64,000 bases of DNA from Nitrospinaceae bacterium. Lineage in GTDB: Bacteria; Nitrospinota_A; UBA7883; JAJDBK01. The notes below the pieces were generated by a model. That model was not told where the DNA came from and did no database searches. It worked only from the letters and a program-made list of their open reading frames with translations. Numbering within the stretch: the stretch's first letter is position 1; each line of letters begins with the position of its first letter. This document shows, in pieces, positions 39,638 to 48,452 of the stretch. The position numbers were made by a program, and so were the translations under genes. The stretch spans positions 36,879-100,878 of the forward strand of contig JAJDBK010000078.1 of the NCBI GenBank assembly GCA_029261405.1, given 5' to 3'.

Positions 39638-40177
39638 ATGAATTTTTGGAACTCGCTCTCTTCAACCGCGAAAATGGTGGCGGGAGCTCTTGCTGCAATA
39701 TTCGTTGGACTCCACATCTTCCTCGCTATTTTCTATTTCGGACCTTTCTGGTTCGGAACTCATACGCCGACCCAGCCAATAGCGTTTTCGCACAAATTGC
39801 ACGCTGGGACCAACAAGATCCCTTGTCAGTATTGTCATACCCTGGCTCGCCGAACCGAGGCGGCCGGAATTCCATCAGCGGAAAAATGTATGAATTGTCA
39901 TGGGTATGTGAAGGCGGAGTCTCCGTTGATAGTGGAAATAGCAAAGAAGTTTGAAAACAAGGAGCCAATTGTATGGCAAAAGGTTTTTGATCTTCCGGAT
40001 CATGTTTGGTTCAACCATAAAAGGCATATTAAAAAAGGCTTCAAGTGCCAGAGATGTCATGGGCCGATAGAAAAAGTGGATGTAGTTGGGCGCTCGAATG
40101 ATTTCAAGATGGGCTTTTGCATAGGGTGCCATCGCGATAACGAAGCGCCAACGGATTGTTGGACATGTCACACCTAG
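39638..40177 (+). CDS. actA: ActA-like pentahaem cytochrome c of alternative complex III
   Basis: A 179-residue membrane-anchored cytochrome. One helix (about 13-37) anchors it; the rest faces the periplasm. Five haem-binding CxxCH motifs are at 63-67, 84-88, 137-141, 161-165 and 174-178. This matches ActA, the pentahaem subunit that passes electrons within alternative complex III. GGGTAGGG lies before the ATG. The actB part 1 gene follows in 25 bases, with an intervening CTAGT-TGTG-ACTAG hairpin at the stop. A QrcA-like multihaem subunit is the main alternative name. Confidence 0.9.
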   Translation: MNFWNSLSSTAKMVAGALAAIFVGLHIFLAIFYFGPFWFGTHTPTQPIAFSHKLHAGTNKIPCQYCHTLARRTEAAGIPSAEKCMNCHGYVKAESPLIVEIAKKFENKEPIVWQKVFDLPDHVWFNHKRHIKKGFKCQRCHGPIEKVDVVGRSNDFKMGFCIGCHRDNEAPTDCWTCHT

Positions 40178-40202
40178 TTGTGACTAGTCAGGGAAAAAAA
40201 TA

Positions 40203-42449
40203 ATGGATCGAAGACGGTTCTTGAAACTAGGGGCGCTTACGGCGTCCACCGGTATGCTCGGGGCTTGTGGGCAGACCGCCCAGCAGATAGTCCCATTTGT
40301 AAATCCGCCGGATGACGGGGTCAATCCCGTTGACGGGTTCTGGTACGCGACAACGTGCAAGGAATGTAACGCCGGTTGCGGTGTGATGATTCGTACAGTT
40401 GACGGACGAGCCAAGAAACTGGAGGGGAATCCAGGTCACCCGATTAGTGGCGGCAAAGCCTGCGCCACGGGGCAGGCGGGTGTTCAGAAGGTCTACCACC
40501 CGGACAGACTCAAATCGGCCATGCTCCTGAGCGGTGAGCGCGGGTCGGGTGTCTATAAGCCGATTAGCTGGACAGAGGCGGTCACTGTGCTGAGTGATAA
40601 ACTGGCTGGCGCCAAGGGGAGTGTATTCTTCCTGAACAACGGCTCCAATGACGTGACAGCCGGCGTTGCCAACGCGATCTTCAAGGATTCTGAAAAATTT
40701 GTCTCAGCCTCGAATCATGATGCCGGGGCCGAGTCTTTGCGTCAGGGGGGGGCGGCTCTCACAGGGCTTCCGCAGACACCTTATCCCGATATGGCAAACG
40801 CCGATTTCTCGCTTTTGCTTGGGGCGGATATCTTTGAGTGGGATCGTAGCCCGGTTTTCTATAGTAGATCTTTCGGCGCCAGCAGGCGTGATCGTCCGTC
40901 GAGCAGAGGCAGGATGGTCTACATGGGTAGTCGTCTTTCATCGACAGCCGTGTCGTGTGACAAGTGGATTCCCGCGAAACCGGGACAGCTTGGAATAATA
41001 GCTCTTTCCATCGCAAGCGTAGTTGTCGATGGAGTTATAGAAAAAGGGCTGGCGCGGGCCATCCCCAGAAATACACTGGGCCGCTATAGTGACGCCCTCA
41101 GAAAATACAGGCCGGAACGAGTCGCCGAAAAGGTTGATGTCGATGCGGAGACGCTGTATAAACTTGCGGCGCCGTTCGTTAATGAAGCGCCGGCCATCGT
41201 CATAGCGGGCGATGGCGTGACAGGATACTCCAACGGTGTCGCGGGACTTGACGCTGTAGAATTGCTGAATATGATCTCTTACGAGATCGGCAAAGAGAAA
41301 CTTACGGCCAAACCGAGGAGTACACCTGAGAGCGACCAGGATCTTAAAGACAGAATGCTCGAATGGTTCGGCCCCGCCCCGCGCAAACAGACGTTCGCCA
41401 AGCTGAAAAGCCTGACTGAAAAGATGGCCGCCGGAGAATATGCGGTCGGCTTGATCCATAATACGAACCCGGTTTTCGACACACCGAACGCCTTGAAATT
41501 CAAGGACGCGCTCGGAAAGGTTGCCTTCGTAGTCTCCTTTGCAAATGTAATGGACGAGACCGCTAATCAGGCGGACCTGATCCTCCCGGACAACCATTGG
41601 CTGGAAGGGTGGTCTGCCCAGATTCCGGACTTCGTTCCTGGTGTTGTTGCTCTTAATCTCGGTCAGCCGGTCGTTCAGAAGTTTCAGGAGACAAAGGCGG
41701 CCGCCGATTCGTTGCTCGAAGCTGGCGCAAAAGCGGGCTTGAAAATACCCGCCGCCAATGGCGAAGAGTATATAAAGAAAGTGATAAGCGCTTTCCGATC
41801 GGAAATGCTGGAAATACCCCCCGCGCTCTCTGATAAAGAGGCGTGGAACTTCCTGCTCAGGCGTGGCGGATCGTGGCCTTCGGAAAATGATACGGAGCTG
41901 ACTGCTACGCCAGCGAGTGATAAACTTTGGGCGTTCAAGGGAAATCTTGCTTCCGATGAACCGGTTTTTGAGGGGACCAACGATCATCCGTACCATCTGC
42001 ATATCTATCAGACCGTCTTTGCAGGGCGGGGTTCAGGAGTGAACCATGGATGGTTGCAGGAGTCTCCAGACCCCATTACAACTGTGATGTGGCAGTGGTG
42101 GATTGAGATCAACACCGGTGAGGCCGGGAAACTCGGCATAAACGAGGGTGATCTGATAACAGTATCGTCAGTCCATGGTTCGGTGACGGGACCTGCGTAT
42201 CTTTATCAAGGCTTACGACCGGACGTCATTTCGATTCCGGCTGGTTTTGGACATACGAATTACGGAGAGATGGCTAACGGCAGAGGCGCAAACGCGATGG
42301 ACCTGCTGGGACTCTCTATGGACGAAGCGTCAGGAGGTCTTGCCGCAAGATCACAGATGGTAAGCGTCAAAAAAGCCGGGGGATCGGTCGTGTTACTGCG
42401 AAACGGTAACCCAGATGGGGAAGATAAAGGTGAAGCTTTTCAATTATAA
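40203..42449 (+). CDS. actB1: ActB part 1: molybdopterin-oxidoreductase-like subunit
   Basis: A 748-residue periplasmic subunit exported folded: MDRRRFLKLG is a Tat signal, and LGAC at 19-22 could be a lipobox. C52, C55, C59 and C87 (CKECNAGC and GKAC) could ligate an iron-sulfur cluster. The rest has the molybdopterin-oxidoreductase fold. In known ActB and QrcB proteins this fold has lost molybdenum and only passes electrons. In most ActB proteins it is fused to the ferredoxin-like part; here that part is a separate gene overlapping the 3' end by 35 bases. Confidence 0.9.
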   Translation: MDRRRFLKLGALTASTGMLGACGQTAQQIVPFVNPPDDGVNPVDGFWYATTCKECNAGCGVMIRTVDGRAKKLEGNPGHPISGGKACATGQAGVQKVYHPDRLKSAMLLSGERGSGVYKPISWTEAVTVLSDKLAGAKGSVFFLNNGSNDVTAGVANAIFKDSEKFVSASNHDAGAESLRQGGAALTGLPQTPYPDMANADFSLLLGADIFEWDRSPVFYSRSFGASRRDRPSSRGRMVYMGSRLSSTAVSCDKWIPAKPGQLGIIALSIASVVVDGVIEKGLARAIPRNTLGRYSDALRKYRPERVAEKVDVDAETLYKLAAPFVNEAPAIVIAGDGVTGYSNGVAGLDAVELLNMISYEIGKEKLTAKPRSTPESDQDLKDRMLEWFGPAPRKQTFAKLKSLTEKMAAGEYAVGLIHNTNPVFDTPNALKFKDALGKVAFVVSFANVMDETANQADLILPDNHWLEGWSAQIPDFVPGVVALNLGQPVVQKFQETKAAADSLLEAGAKAGLKIPAANGEEYIKKVISAFRSEMLEIPPALSDKEAWNFLLRRGGSWPSENDTELTATPASDKLWAFKGNLASDEPVFEGTNDHPYHLHIYQTVFAGRGSGVNHGWLQESPDPITTVMWQWWIEINTGEAGKLGINEGDLITVSSVHGSVTGPAYLYQGLRPDVISIPAGFGHTNYGEMANGRGANAMDLLGLSMDEASGGLAARSQMVSVKKAGGSVVLLRNGNPDGEDKGEAFQL

Positions 42450-43155
42450 GAAACAGAACGACTACAAATGGGCTATGACCATTGACCTTGACAGGTGTAA
42501 TGGGTGTGGCGCATGTGTGGTAGGTTGTCAGGCGGAGAATAACGTCGCTGTCGTAGGCGAGGAGCAGGTCGAACATGGCCGTAATATGCAGTGGTTACGC
42601 ATCGAACGATATGTAGAGGGAACCTATCCTGATGTAAAGGTCAGGTTTCTCCCGATGATGTGTCAGCATTGCGACATTGCGCCATGCGAGTCGGTATGCC
42701 CTGTTTGGGCAACCTACCAGAACCCTGAAGGTCTTAACGTCCAGGTGTACAACAGATGTATCGGCACCAGGTTCTGCGGAAACAACTGTCCATATTCAGC
42801 CCGCTTCTTCAACTGGTACGACAGCAAGTGGGAGAAAAATCAGGAGAACCAACTTAATCCTGATGTCTCCGTTCGCGAAAAGGGCGTAATGGAAAAATGC
42901 ACCATGTGCATGCAGAGAATCAGGAGAGGCAAGGACCTCGCCAAGGACGAAGGAAGGCCCGTCAAGGATGGTGACATCCAGCCGGCCTGCGCTCAGACCT
43001 GCCCCACTAACGCTATTACGTTTGGTGATATTAATGACCCACACAGCAAGGTGCACGATCTGGCGCACAGCGGCAGGGCCATTAGATTGTTTGAAGAAAA
43101 AGGGACGCACCCAGCGGTCCTATACCTGAAGGGAGGTTCTGGAAATGTCTACTAG
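42415..43155 (+). CDS. actB2: ActB part 2: four-cluster ferredoxin subunit
   Basis: A 246-residue iron-sulfur protein. Four cysteine groups are visible: CNGCGACVVGC, CQHCDIAPCESVC, CIGTRFCGNNC and CTMC with CAQTC, enough for up to four [4Fe-4S]-type clusters. It corresponds to the C-terminal half of normal ActB and to QrcC. There is no signal peptide of its own, so it is presumably exported in complex with the Tat-carrying part 1. Its start lies inside the end of part 1 and its end overlaps actC by 11 bases, implying coupled translation. Confidence 0.92.
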   Translation: MGKIKVKLFNYKKQNDYKWAMTIDLDRCNGCGACVVGCQAENNVAVVGEEQVEHGRNMQWLRIERYVEGTYPDVKVRFLPMMCQHCDIAPCESVCPVWATYQNPEGLNVQVYNRCIGTRFCGNNCPYSARFFNWYDSKWEKNQENQLNPDVSVREKGVMEKCTMCMQRIRRGKDLAKDEGRPVKDGDIQPACAQTCPTNAITFGDINDPHSKVHDLAHSGRAIRLFEEKGTHPAVLYLKGGSGNVY

Positions 43156-44632
43156 TTCAGGCCACGCCCACGGTTCCGCCGAGCATAAGGCGGCGTTTAA
43201 CGATCTGACTGATGTCGAGGATATTCGTGATCCGGAAGCGGTCCCGGAGGTCGTAAGATCGACCTACGATGACGCTGATATCTTTCGGGACGAGAAAGAA
43301 TTCAACGATCACACATTACGCCCCATGTTCTATACGACCAAGGCGTATTTTATATTTGTAATCGCTCTTTCACTTATCATGGCCCAGGGTGTGGCGACGT
43401 TTGCTGTTCAGACATATTATGGTCTTGGACAAACAAACATGCACGAGCCTCTTTTCTGGGGTTCGTATATTGCCACTTTCGTGTTCTGGGTCGGGATGTC
43501 TCACTCAGGCACTATTGTCTCCTCCCTTTTGAGACTCTCCCACGCCAACTGGCGTAGGCCGATTCTAAGGGCGGCGGAGGCTATGACGGCTTTCTCGCTG
43601 TTGGTAGCTGGTCTGTTTCCGCTGATCCATGTCGGTCGGCTATGGCGTGTATATTACATGTTCCCACTACCGAACCAGCGAACATTGTGGCCACAGTTCA
43701 AGTCGCCGCTTATGTGGGACATGATGGCCATCAGCGTATATATGGTCGGCTCAATGACTTTCCTTTATGTGGGACTTATTCCCGACCTCGCCATCGCACG
43801 CGACAGGGCTATAGCCAATAACAACTGGCGACAACATTACCTTAAGTTTCTCGCCCTCGGATGGCGTGGCAGTAACAGGGAGTGGATGGTCTACAACAAG
43901 GCGTCTCTTTTCCTGGCTGTCATTATCCTTCTGATAGCGCCTTCAGTTCACACGATCGTATCGTGGGACTTTGCGATGACCATGACCCCCGGCTGGCATA
44001 CGACGATCTTCGGACCATACTTTGTCGTTGGCGCCATCTACTCCGGTGTGGCCGGTGTTGTCACTCTGATGATAGTTCTGCGATGGTTGTTCAAACTTGA
44101 CGATGTCATTCGCATACTCCATATCGATGCGCTCGGCAAACTGCTGGTCGTAATAGCGATCATCTGGACATACTTCTATGTAAACGAATATATCGTAACC
44201 TGGTACTCCCACAAACCGGAGGAGGCTCATATGTGGGCCTGGCAGGGGGAGAGATTCCCGCATCTGCTCTGGATTATGCTGGGCGGCTCTGTGCTCAACA
44301 TATTCCTGCTCTCCTGGAGCAGGGTACGACGTAACGTCTATATGATGTTCTGGATGAGTCTGCTGGTAAATGCCGGCATGTACTCAGAGCGTTATCTGAT
44401 AGTGGTGCCTGTTCTGACCCGCAGGGATAACCCGTTCATGTGGACCGATTATTTGCCTTCAGGAACTGAACTATCTATCATTGCCGCGTCTTTCGCATAC
44501 TTTATATTCTTGTATGCGATTTTTATAAAGCTGTTCCCAATTGTAACCATGGCCGATGTCAAGGAAGGTGTCGTGATCTCAGGAGACATGAAGATTGGCA
44601 GACACTCCGTGAGAGTGCAGGCTAGAGAGTAG
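43145..44632 (+). CDS. actC: ActC: NrfD-like quinol-oxidising membrane subunit
   Basis: A 495-residue integral membrane protein of the NrfD/PsrC family with about ten helices after a ~60-residue hydrophilic N-terminus that opens with a His-rich SGHAHGSAEHK. The segment SHSGTIVSSLLRL carries the histidine usually near the quinol site, and FPLIHVGRLWR another conserved histidine. In alternative complex III this subunit oxidises menaquinol or ubiquinol. It overlaps actB part 2 by 11 bases and actD starts 4 bases after its stop. Confidence 0.93.
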   Translation: MSTSSGHAHGSAEHKAAFNDLTDVEDIRDPEAVPEVVRSTYDDADIFRDEKEFNDHTLRPMFYTTKAYFIFVIALSLIMAQGVATFAVQTYYGLGQTNMHEPLFWGSYIATFVFWVGMSHSGTIVSSLLRLSHANWRRPILRAAEAMTAFSLLVAGLFPLIHVGRLWRVYYMFPLPNQRTLWPQFKSPLMWDMMAISVYMVGSMTFLYVGLIPDLAIARDRAIANNNWRQHYLKFLALGWRGSNREWMVYNKASLFLAVIILLIAPSVHTIVSWDFAMTMTPGWHTTIFGPYFVVGAIYSGVAGVVTLMIVLRWLFKLDDVIRILHIDALGKLLVVIAIIWTYFYVNEYIVTWYSHKPEEAHMWAWQGERFPHLLWIMLGGSVLNIFLLSWSRVRRNVYMMFWMSLLVNAGMYSERYLIVVPVLTRRDNPFMWTDYLPSGTELSIIAASFAYFIFLYAIFIKLFPIVTMADVKEGVVISGDMKIGRHSVRVQARE

Positions 44633-44636
44633 GATT

Positions 44637-45179
44637 ATGAGCGATCATTATACAGTTCTTGGTCTCTACCGTAAGGTCGCGATCAAGACAAAAACGGTTG
44701 ACAGGGTTGTGGAGGAGTTCGACCTCAAGGATGGCGAGATCGAATCACTGACTTCGGCGGCTTATCCGGACGGGGCGATTGTAGACGACAAGACACTGCA
44801 CCACGAGGTGTACAAACAGCAGTACTTGTTTCCATTCCTCCTTGGCATATGCGGATTTTTTCTCGGTATAGCTCTTGCGGGTGGTACCGGGTATATCATG
44901 AATATGGATGTTGGCGGCAAACCACCGTTTTCATACATGCCGACAGGGGTCATTACATATGAAACGACGCTGGCGTGTGCTGTTGTCGGATCATTGTTGT
45001 CTATATTCTATTTTGGCAAGTTGCCTAACTGGACTGAACGGGCCTACGATCCAGACATAAGCGATGGGGCTTTGGGCCTTCTTGTTAAGCTCGACTCTAC
45101 GGAAGATCAGGATCGAGCGGCGGCAATGATGGAAGAAATGGGAGCTTACAGAGTACACAAAGGGAAAAATAACTTCTAA
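44637..45179 (+). CDS. actD: ActD membrane subunit
   Basis: A 180-residue protein with a hydrophilic N-terminal region (about 1-60) and two membrane helices (about 62-85 and 103-122), the layout of ActD (DUF3341-like). ActD stabilises alternative complex III and has no cofactor. The GKPPFSYMP loop between the helices is typical. It sits in the expected place between actC and actE; its stop shares one base with the actE start. Confidence 0.9.
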   Translation: MSDHYTVLGLYRKVAIKTKTVDRVVEEFDLKDGEIESLTSAAYPDGAIVDDKTLHHEVYKQQYLFPFLLGICGFFLGIALAGGTGYIMNMDVGGKPPFSYMPTGVITYETTLACAVVGSLLSIFYFGKLPNWTERAYDPDISDGALGLLVKLDSTEDQDRAAAMMEEMGAYRVHKGKNNF

Positions 45180-45664
45180 TGCAAGTACTAGCCGTTATCG
45201 CGTTGACATTGCTGGTCGGTTTGACCGGATGTGAAAATTGGGATCTGGATCAATATGATCAGATATCGTTCAAGTATCAGGAATTTCCGAGAATTCAGAG
45301 GCCGGTTAACTCCGTGAGTATGAATGCTCCCAGAACAAACTATGAGGATGTGGATGGCATGTTCCTGACGAATCCATACTTGAAAGAAAAAGACTTGTTG
45401 GTGAACGGGGAGAAGTTGTACAACATATACTGTATGCCCTGCCATGGGTTTGATGGTACGACATCTGGCGCTCCGGTGGCCGATAAATTTGAAATGAGAC
45501 CTGCCGACCTGATGAATGAAGCGGTCTTGTCTCTAACTGAAGGTGATATTTTCCAGAGAATAGTAGAGGGCTTTGGTATCATGCCCAGCTATAAGATAGA
45601 CCTTTCCGACAAGGAAGCTTGGGAAGTTACCGCTCACGTCATGAAACTACAGAATCGGAATTAA
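45179..45664 (+). CDS. actE: ActE-like mono-haem cytochrome c lipoprotein
   Basis: A 161-residue periplasmic cytochrome. The signal ends in LTGC (C18), a lipobox, so it should be lipid-anchored. One CMPCH haem site is at 85-89 (YCMPCHGFDGTTSG) and a methionine ligand is likely in GIMPSYK near the end. ActE normally accepts electrons from the core of alternative complex III. The start ATG shares its A with the last base of the actD stop codon. Confidence 0.9.
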   Translation: MQVLAVIALTLLVGLTGCENWDLDQYDQISFKYQEFPRIQRPVNSVSMNAPRTNYEDVDGMFLTNPYLKEKDLLVNGEKLYNIYCMPCHGFDGTTSGAPVADKFEMRPADLMNEAVLSLTEGDIFQRIVEGFGIMPSYKIDLSDKEAWEVTAHVMKLQNRN

Positions 45665-45683
45665 TTTGTCTCGGGAGTTCAAT

Positions 45684-46328
45684 ATGTTTCGCTTTACATA
45701 CCGGCTTGTTATCGTAGTTGGTTTTTTTCTATCCACCATCTCGGCCAGCGATGCGACAGCCAAGGAGAACCTCTTGGTGGGCAAACGCATGTTTAACGCT
45801 TACTGCTCTTTGTGCCATGGTGAGGATGGTATGGGTAAAGGTCCGCTCTCAAAAAAGCTGAAGCTTAAAAATGGGATTGCTAACCTTACTTCTGACAAAT
45901 ACCAGAGTATGAGTGTCCAGGAGTTGTTGCGACTCATCCAGGGATACAACAGGGAAAACACCAGGATGCCTAAATGGGAAACTGTTATTCCAGAAAGAAA
46001 TCTTCGTGAGGTTGCGGCGTATGTGTTGGCGCTGACTCAGACCGATCTTCGGATGAGAGGTGATGTTCGCCGGGGACGAGAGATTTTCAGGCAGTCCTGT
46101 GTGGCGTGTCATGGTCCACGAGGTGAGGGTAATGGTGTTCTGGCCGCCATCCTTCAGACGAAAATGGTTAACTACACAACCAAAAAGCTGATTATCTCAG
46201 ATGAAGCGATCATTGGCATTATTTCCGAAGGGAAAGGCGAAATGATGCCTCCTTGGTTGGGTACATTGAGTTCAGAAGAGATCAAGGATGCGGCCGCGTA
46301 TGTCAGGAGTCTTTACAACAAGGATTAA
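45684..46328 (+). CDS. di-haem cytochrome c
   Basis: About 214 residues with a cleavable signal (MFRFTYRLVIVVGFFLSTISA) and two class I cytochrome domains, CSLCHGEDGMGKG and CVACHGPRGEGNG. I prefer ATG 45684, which has GGGAG six bases upstream, over the TTG at 45666. It is the last gene of the complex III operon and likely carries electrons from it to a terminal oxidase or reductase encoded elsewhere; no oxidase gene follows here. A terminator lies about 60 bases downstream. Confidence 0.88.
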   Translation: MFRFTYRLVIVVGFFLSTISASDATAKENLLVGKRMFNAYCSLCHGEDGMGKGPLSKKLKLKNGIANLTSDKYQSMSVQELLRLIQGYNRENTRMPKWETVIPERNLREVAAYVLALTQTDLRMRGDVRRGREIFRQSCVACHGPRGEGNGVLAAILQTKMVNYTTKKLIISDEAIIGIISEGKGEMMPPWLGTLSSEEIKDAAAYVRSLYNKD

Positions 46329-46389
46329 CCTGAATCCGGCTTTGCGTCTGTCTTTCAAGTGATTGAAAAGACGTAAGATATAGTTATTG

Positions 46390-46443
46390 AACGCTGGTGT
46401 TAATAAGGTCTGGCAGGACTGGTTTAACACCAGCGTTTTTTGT
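46390..46443 (+). terminator. terminator ending the complex III operon
   Basis: A stem of about 14 pairs, AACGCTGGTGTTAA / TTTAACACCAGCGTT with a loop of roughly 18 bases, is followed by a T-run. It lies between the di-haem cytochrome gene and the cobalamin cluster, separating the two operons. Confidence 0.85.
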
Positions 46444-46512
46444 TTGTGTGTATAAGAATTTTAACCCGGATTTTAATATTTAATCCGGGCTGATGTCCAG
46501 AGGAGAGCATTA

Positions 46513-47139
46513 TTGTCTACCCGAAAAGACTCTGTCACCACTGTCCATCTTATTCGACATGGCATTACAAACGCCAATACGGATGGAGTACTTATCGGTT
46601 CTGGCGATTCGGATCTAAACGAGGAAGGAATTAAACAAGCCGAGCGCATCTCGAATTATTTTGGTGACGCCATCACAGGCAAGGTCTACAGTAGTCCATC
46701 TTCAAGAGCTTTACGGACGGCGAAAATCGCGTCTGGTTCTATCCCTGTAAAAATAATTGATGAATTGCGGGAAGTAAACTTTGGTGACTGGGAGGGGATG
46801 ACCTTAAAGCGGATTGAGGAGTCGGACAGCCAAGGTTTGACCGACTGGTTTACATATAAAAAAGACTTTTCTTTTCCGAATGGTGAAAGTCTGGCCCATT
46901 TTTTCAACAGGCTCGGCAAGCTTGCGGAAATGTTCAGGGGGGCAGAGGAGGAAAGAATCGTGGCGTTTACACACGGAGGCGTAATACTTCACCTGACGGT
47001 TAATCTCCTGGGTCTTCCACCTGAAAAAGCTTCCATATTTTCGATACCGAACGGCTCGATCACAACTCTTGAGCTTTTCGACGGTGGCGCTACCTTGAAA
47101 GGCATTGCGATACCAGATAATCCGTTTCTTATTAGTTAG
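46513..47139 (+). CDS. cobC: histidine phosphatase, alpha-ribazole phosphatase-like
   Basis: A 208-residue phosphoglycerate-mutase-superfamily phosphatase with the catalytic LIRHGITNAN motif near residue 13 and the second conserved His in FTHGGVI. Placed first in a run with cobU, cobS and cbiB, it most likely dephosphorylates alpha-ribazole phosphate or adenosylcobalamin phosphate in the nucleotide-loop pathway. The enzyme family is broad, so this role rests on context. The TTG start at 46513 has AGAGGAG upstream at a good distance. Confidence 0.82.
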   Translation: MSTRKDSVTTVHLIRHGITNANTDGVLIGSGDSDLNEEGIKQAERISNYFGDAITGKVYSSPSSRALRTAKIASGSIPVKIIDELREVNFGDWEGMTLKRIEESDSQGLTDWFTYKKDFSFPNGESLAHFFNRLGKLAEMFRGAEEERIVAFTHGGVILHLTVNLLGLPPEKASIFSIPNGSITTLELFDGGATLKGIAIPDNPFLIS

Positions 47140-47143
47140 AAAT

Positions 47144-47683
47144 ATGCCAGCAAAGATAATAATGGTCACAGGTGGACGAAGAAGTGGAAAGAGCGGTTAC
47201 GCCCAACGGTTAGCCGAGAAAAATCCTGGAGGGCTGGTGTATATCGCCACTGCCGAAGCCCGGGACGACGAGATGTCAGAGCGGATCAAACGTCATCAAT
47301 CTGAACGCGAAACCAAACGATGGACGACAATTGAAAAACCATTGTTTATCCCGACCGACATGTTATTTCCGGTAGGGTCAAGTGTAGCTCTTTTCGATTG
47401 CGTTACGATATGGGTAAGCAACATGATGGAAAGTCTTGCCTCTACCGATCCTCAGAAAACCGAGATATCAATCGTGCAGACCATGAAGAGAATACTTGCC
47501 ACATTCCGGGAAATTGACGGCTCGATTATATTTGTTACCAATGAGGTTGGCCTTGGCGTAACTCCTGATAACGAACTTGCCAGAGTATTTTCTGATATAG
47601 CGGGGAGGGTTAACCAGACCATAGCCAAGGAGGCGGATGAAGTGGTACTGCTCGTTTCCGGCCTTCCTGTGAAACTGAAATAA
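47144..47683 (+). CDS. cobU: adenosylcobinamide kinase/guanylyltransferase
   Basis: Bifunctional enzyme that phosphorylates adenosylcobinamide and transfers GMP to it. Of 179 residues from the ATG at 47144, the P-loop GGRRSGKSGYAQ is at the N-terminus, and RHQSERETKRWTTIE carries the guanylylation histidine region. NEVGLGVTPDNELAR is the other family signature. The longer frame from 47105 would overlap cobC. It lies 4 bases after cobC and 19 before cobS. Confidence 0.94.
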   Translation: MPAKIIMVTGGRRSGKSGYAQRLAEKNPGGLVYIATAEARDDEMSERIKRHQSERETKRWTTIEKPLFIPTDMLFPVGSSVALFDCVTIWVSNMMESLASTDPQKTEISIVQTMKRILATFREIDGSIIFVTNEVGLGVTPDNELARVFSDIAGRVNQTIAKEADEVVLLVSGLPVKLK

Positions 47684-47702
47684 GGGTACAAACGGAATCC
47701 TG

Positions 47703-48452
47703 ATGGGAGATTTCCTGCGACGTTTTATTACCGCCCTATCATTTTTGACAATCCTGCCAGTACCGGGCACAGCTCACGGCAGTGAGGCTGATCTCTCTCA
47801 TGCGCCCTTTTATTTCCCTCTGGTCGGCATGGTGATAGCCTTGTTACTCTTGGTTATCTATTTCTTCGTTAGCCTGTTTCTCCCTTTCACTGTATCGGTT
47901 GTGATTACGGTATTGTCGATGTCGTGGATATCTGGCGGATTGCATATGGATGGCCTTGCAGACACGGCTGACGGTTTTCTCTCGGGCAAAAAGAGGGCGG
48001 ATATCCTCCGGATAATGAAAGACAGCGCAGTCGGTTCGTTTGGCAGTCTGGCTATCGTAAGCGTTTTGGCAGTGAAAGTTTCCGCGCTACTATCCATACA
48101 GGAATGGAATATTGCTTCGGCTGTTTTTATCGCAGCCCTTGGAGGCAGGTGCGCCATGCTGACACTAATTTCCGTTGGTGATTACATTCAGAGGGACGGC
48201 GTCAATCTCGGATCGGTGTTCCTGAAAAATCGCTCAGGATGGAACGCCGGTTGGGCTTTGGCATGGATGGTGGTGTCGTCACTGATTTTTACAGGTTCAG
48301 TGATGTTGATTCTGGTGATCTATCTTATGACAACGGCCCTGTTTTATTTCTACTGTCTGAAAAAGATTGGCGGTGTAACGGGGGACAACTATGGCGCATT
48401 GTGCGAGATTACTGAAGCGATCTTGTTGATTGCCATGTCAGCCTTATCGTGA
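47703..48452 (+). CDS. cobS: adenosylcobinamide-GDP ribazoletransferase
   Basis: Membrane enzyme that joins adenosylcobinamide-GDP with alpha-ribazole, the last assembly step of cobalamin. The 249-residue chain is strongly hydrophobic with about six helices. Signatures are FLTILPVP near the N-terminus, GGLHMDGLADTADG (near residue 78-91) and KDSAVGSFG. Its TGA overlaps the GTG start of cbiB by three bases (GTGA), a sign of translational coupling. Confidence 0.94.
   Translation: MGDFLRRFITALSFLTILPVPGTAHGSEADLSHAPFYFPLVGMVIALLLLVIYFFVSLFLPFTVSVVITVLSMSWISGGLHMDGLADTADGFLSGKKRADILRIMKDSAVGSFGSLAIVSVLAVKVSALLSIQEWNIASAVFIAALGGRCAMLTLISVGDYIQRDGVNLGSVFLKNRSGWNAGWALAWMVVSSLIFTGSVMLILVIYLMTTALFYFYCLKKIGGVTGDNYGALCEITEAILLIAMSALS

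Noticed and set aside
40938..42002. 354-codon antisense frame inside the ActB1 gene
   Set aside because: ActB1 is a clear conserved protein; the antisense product is low in structure and unlike any family.
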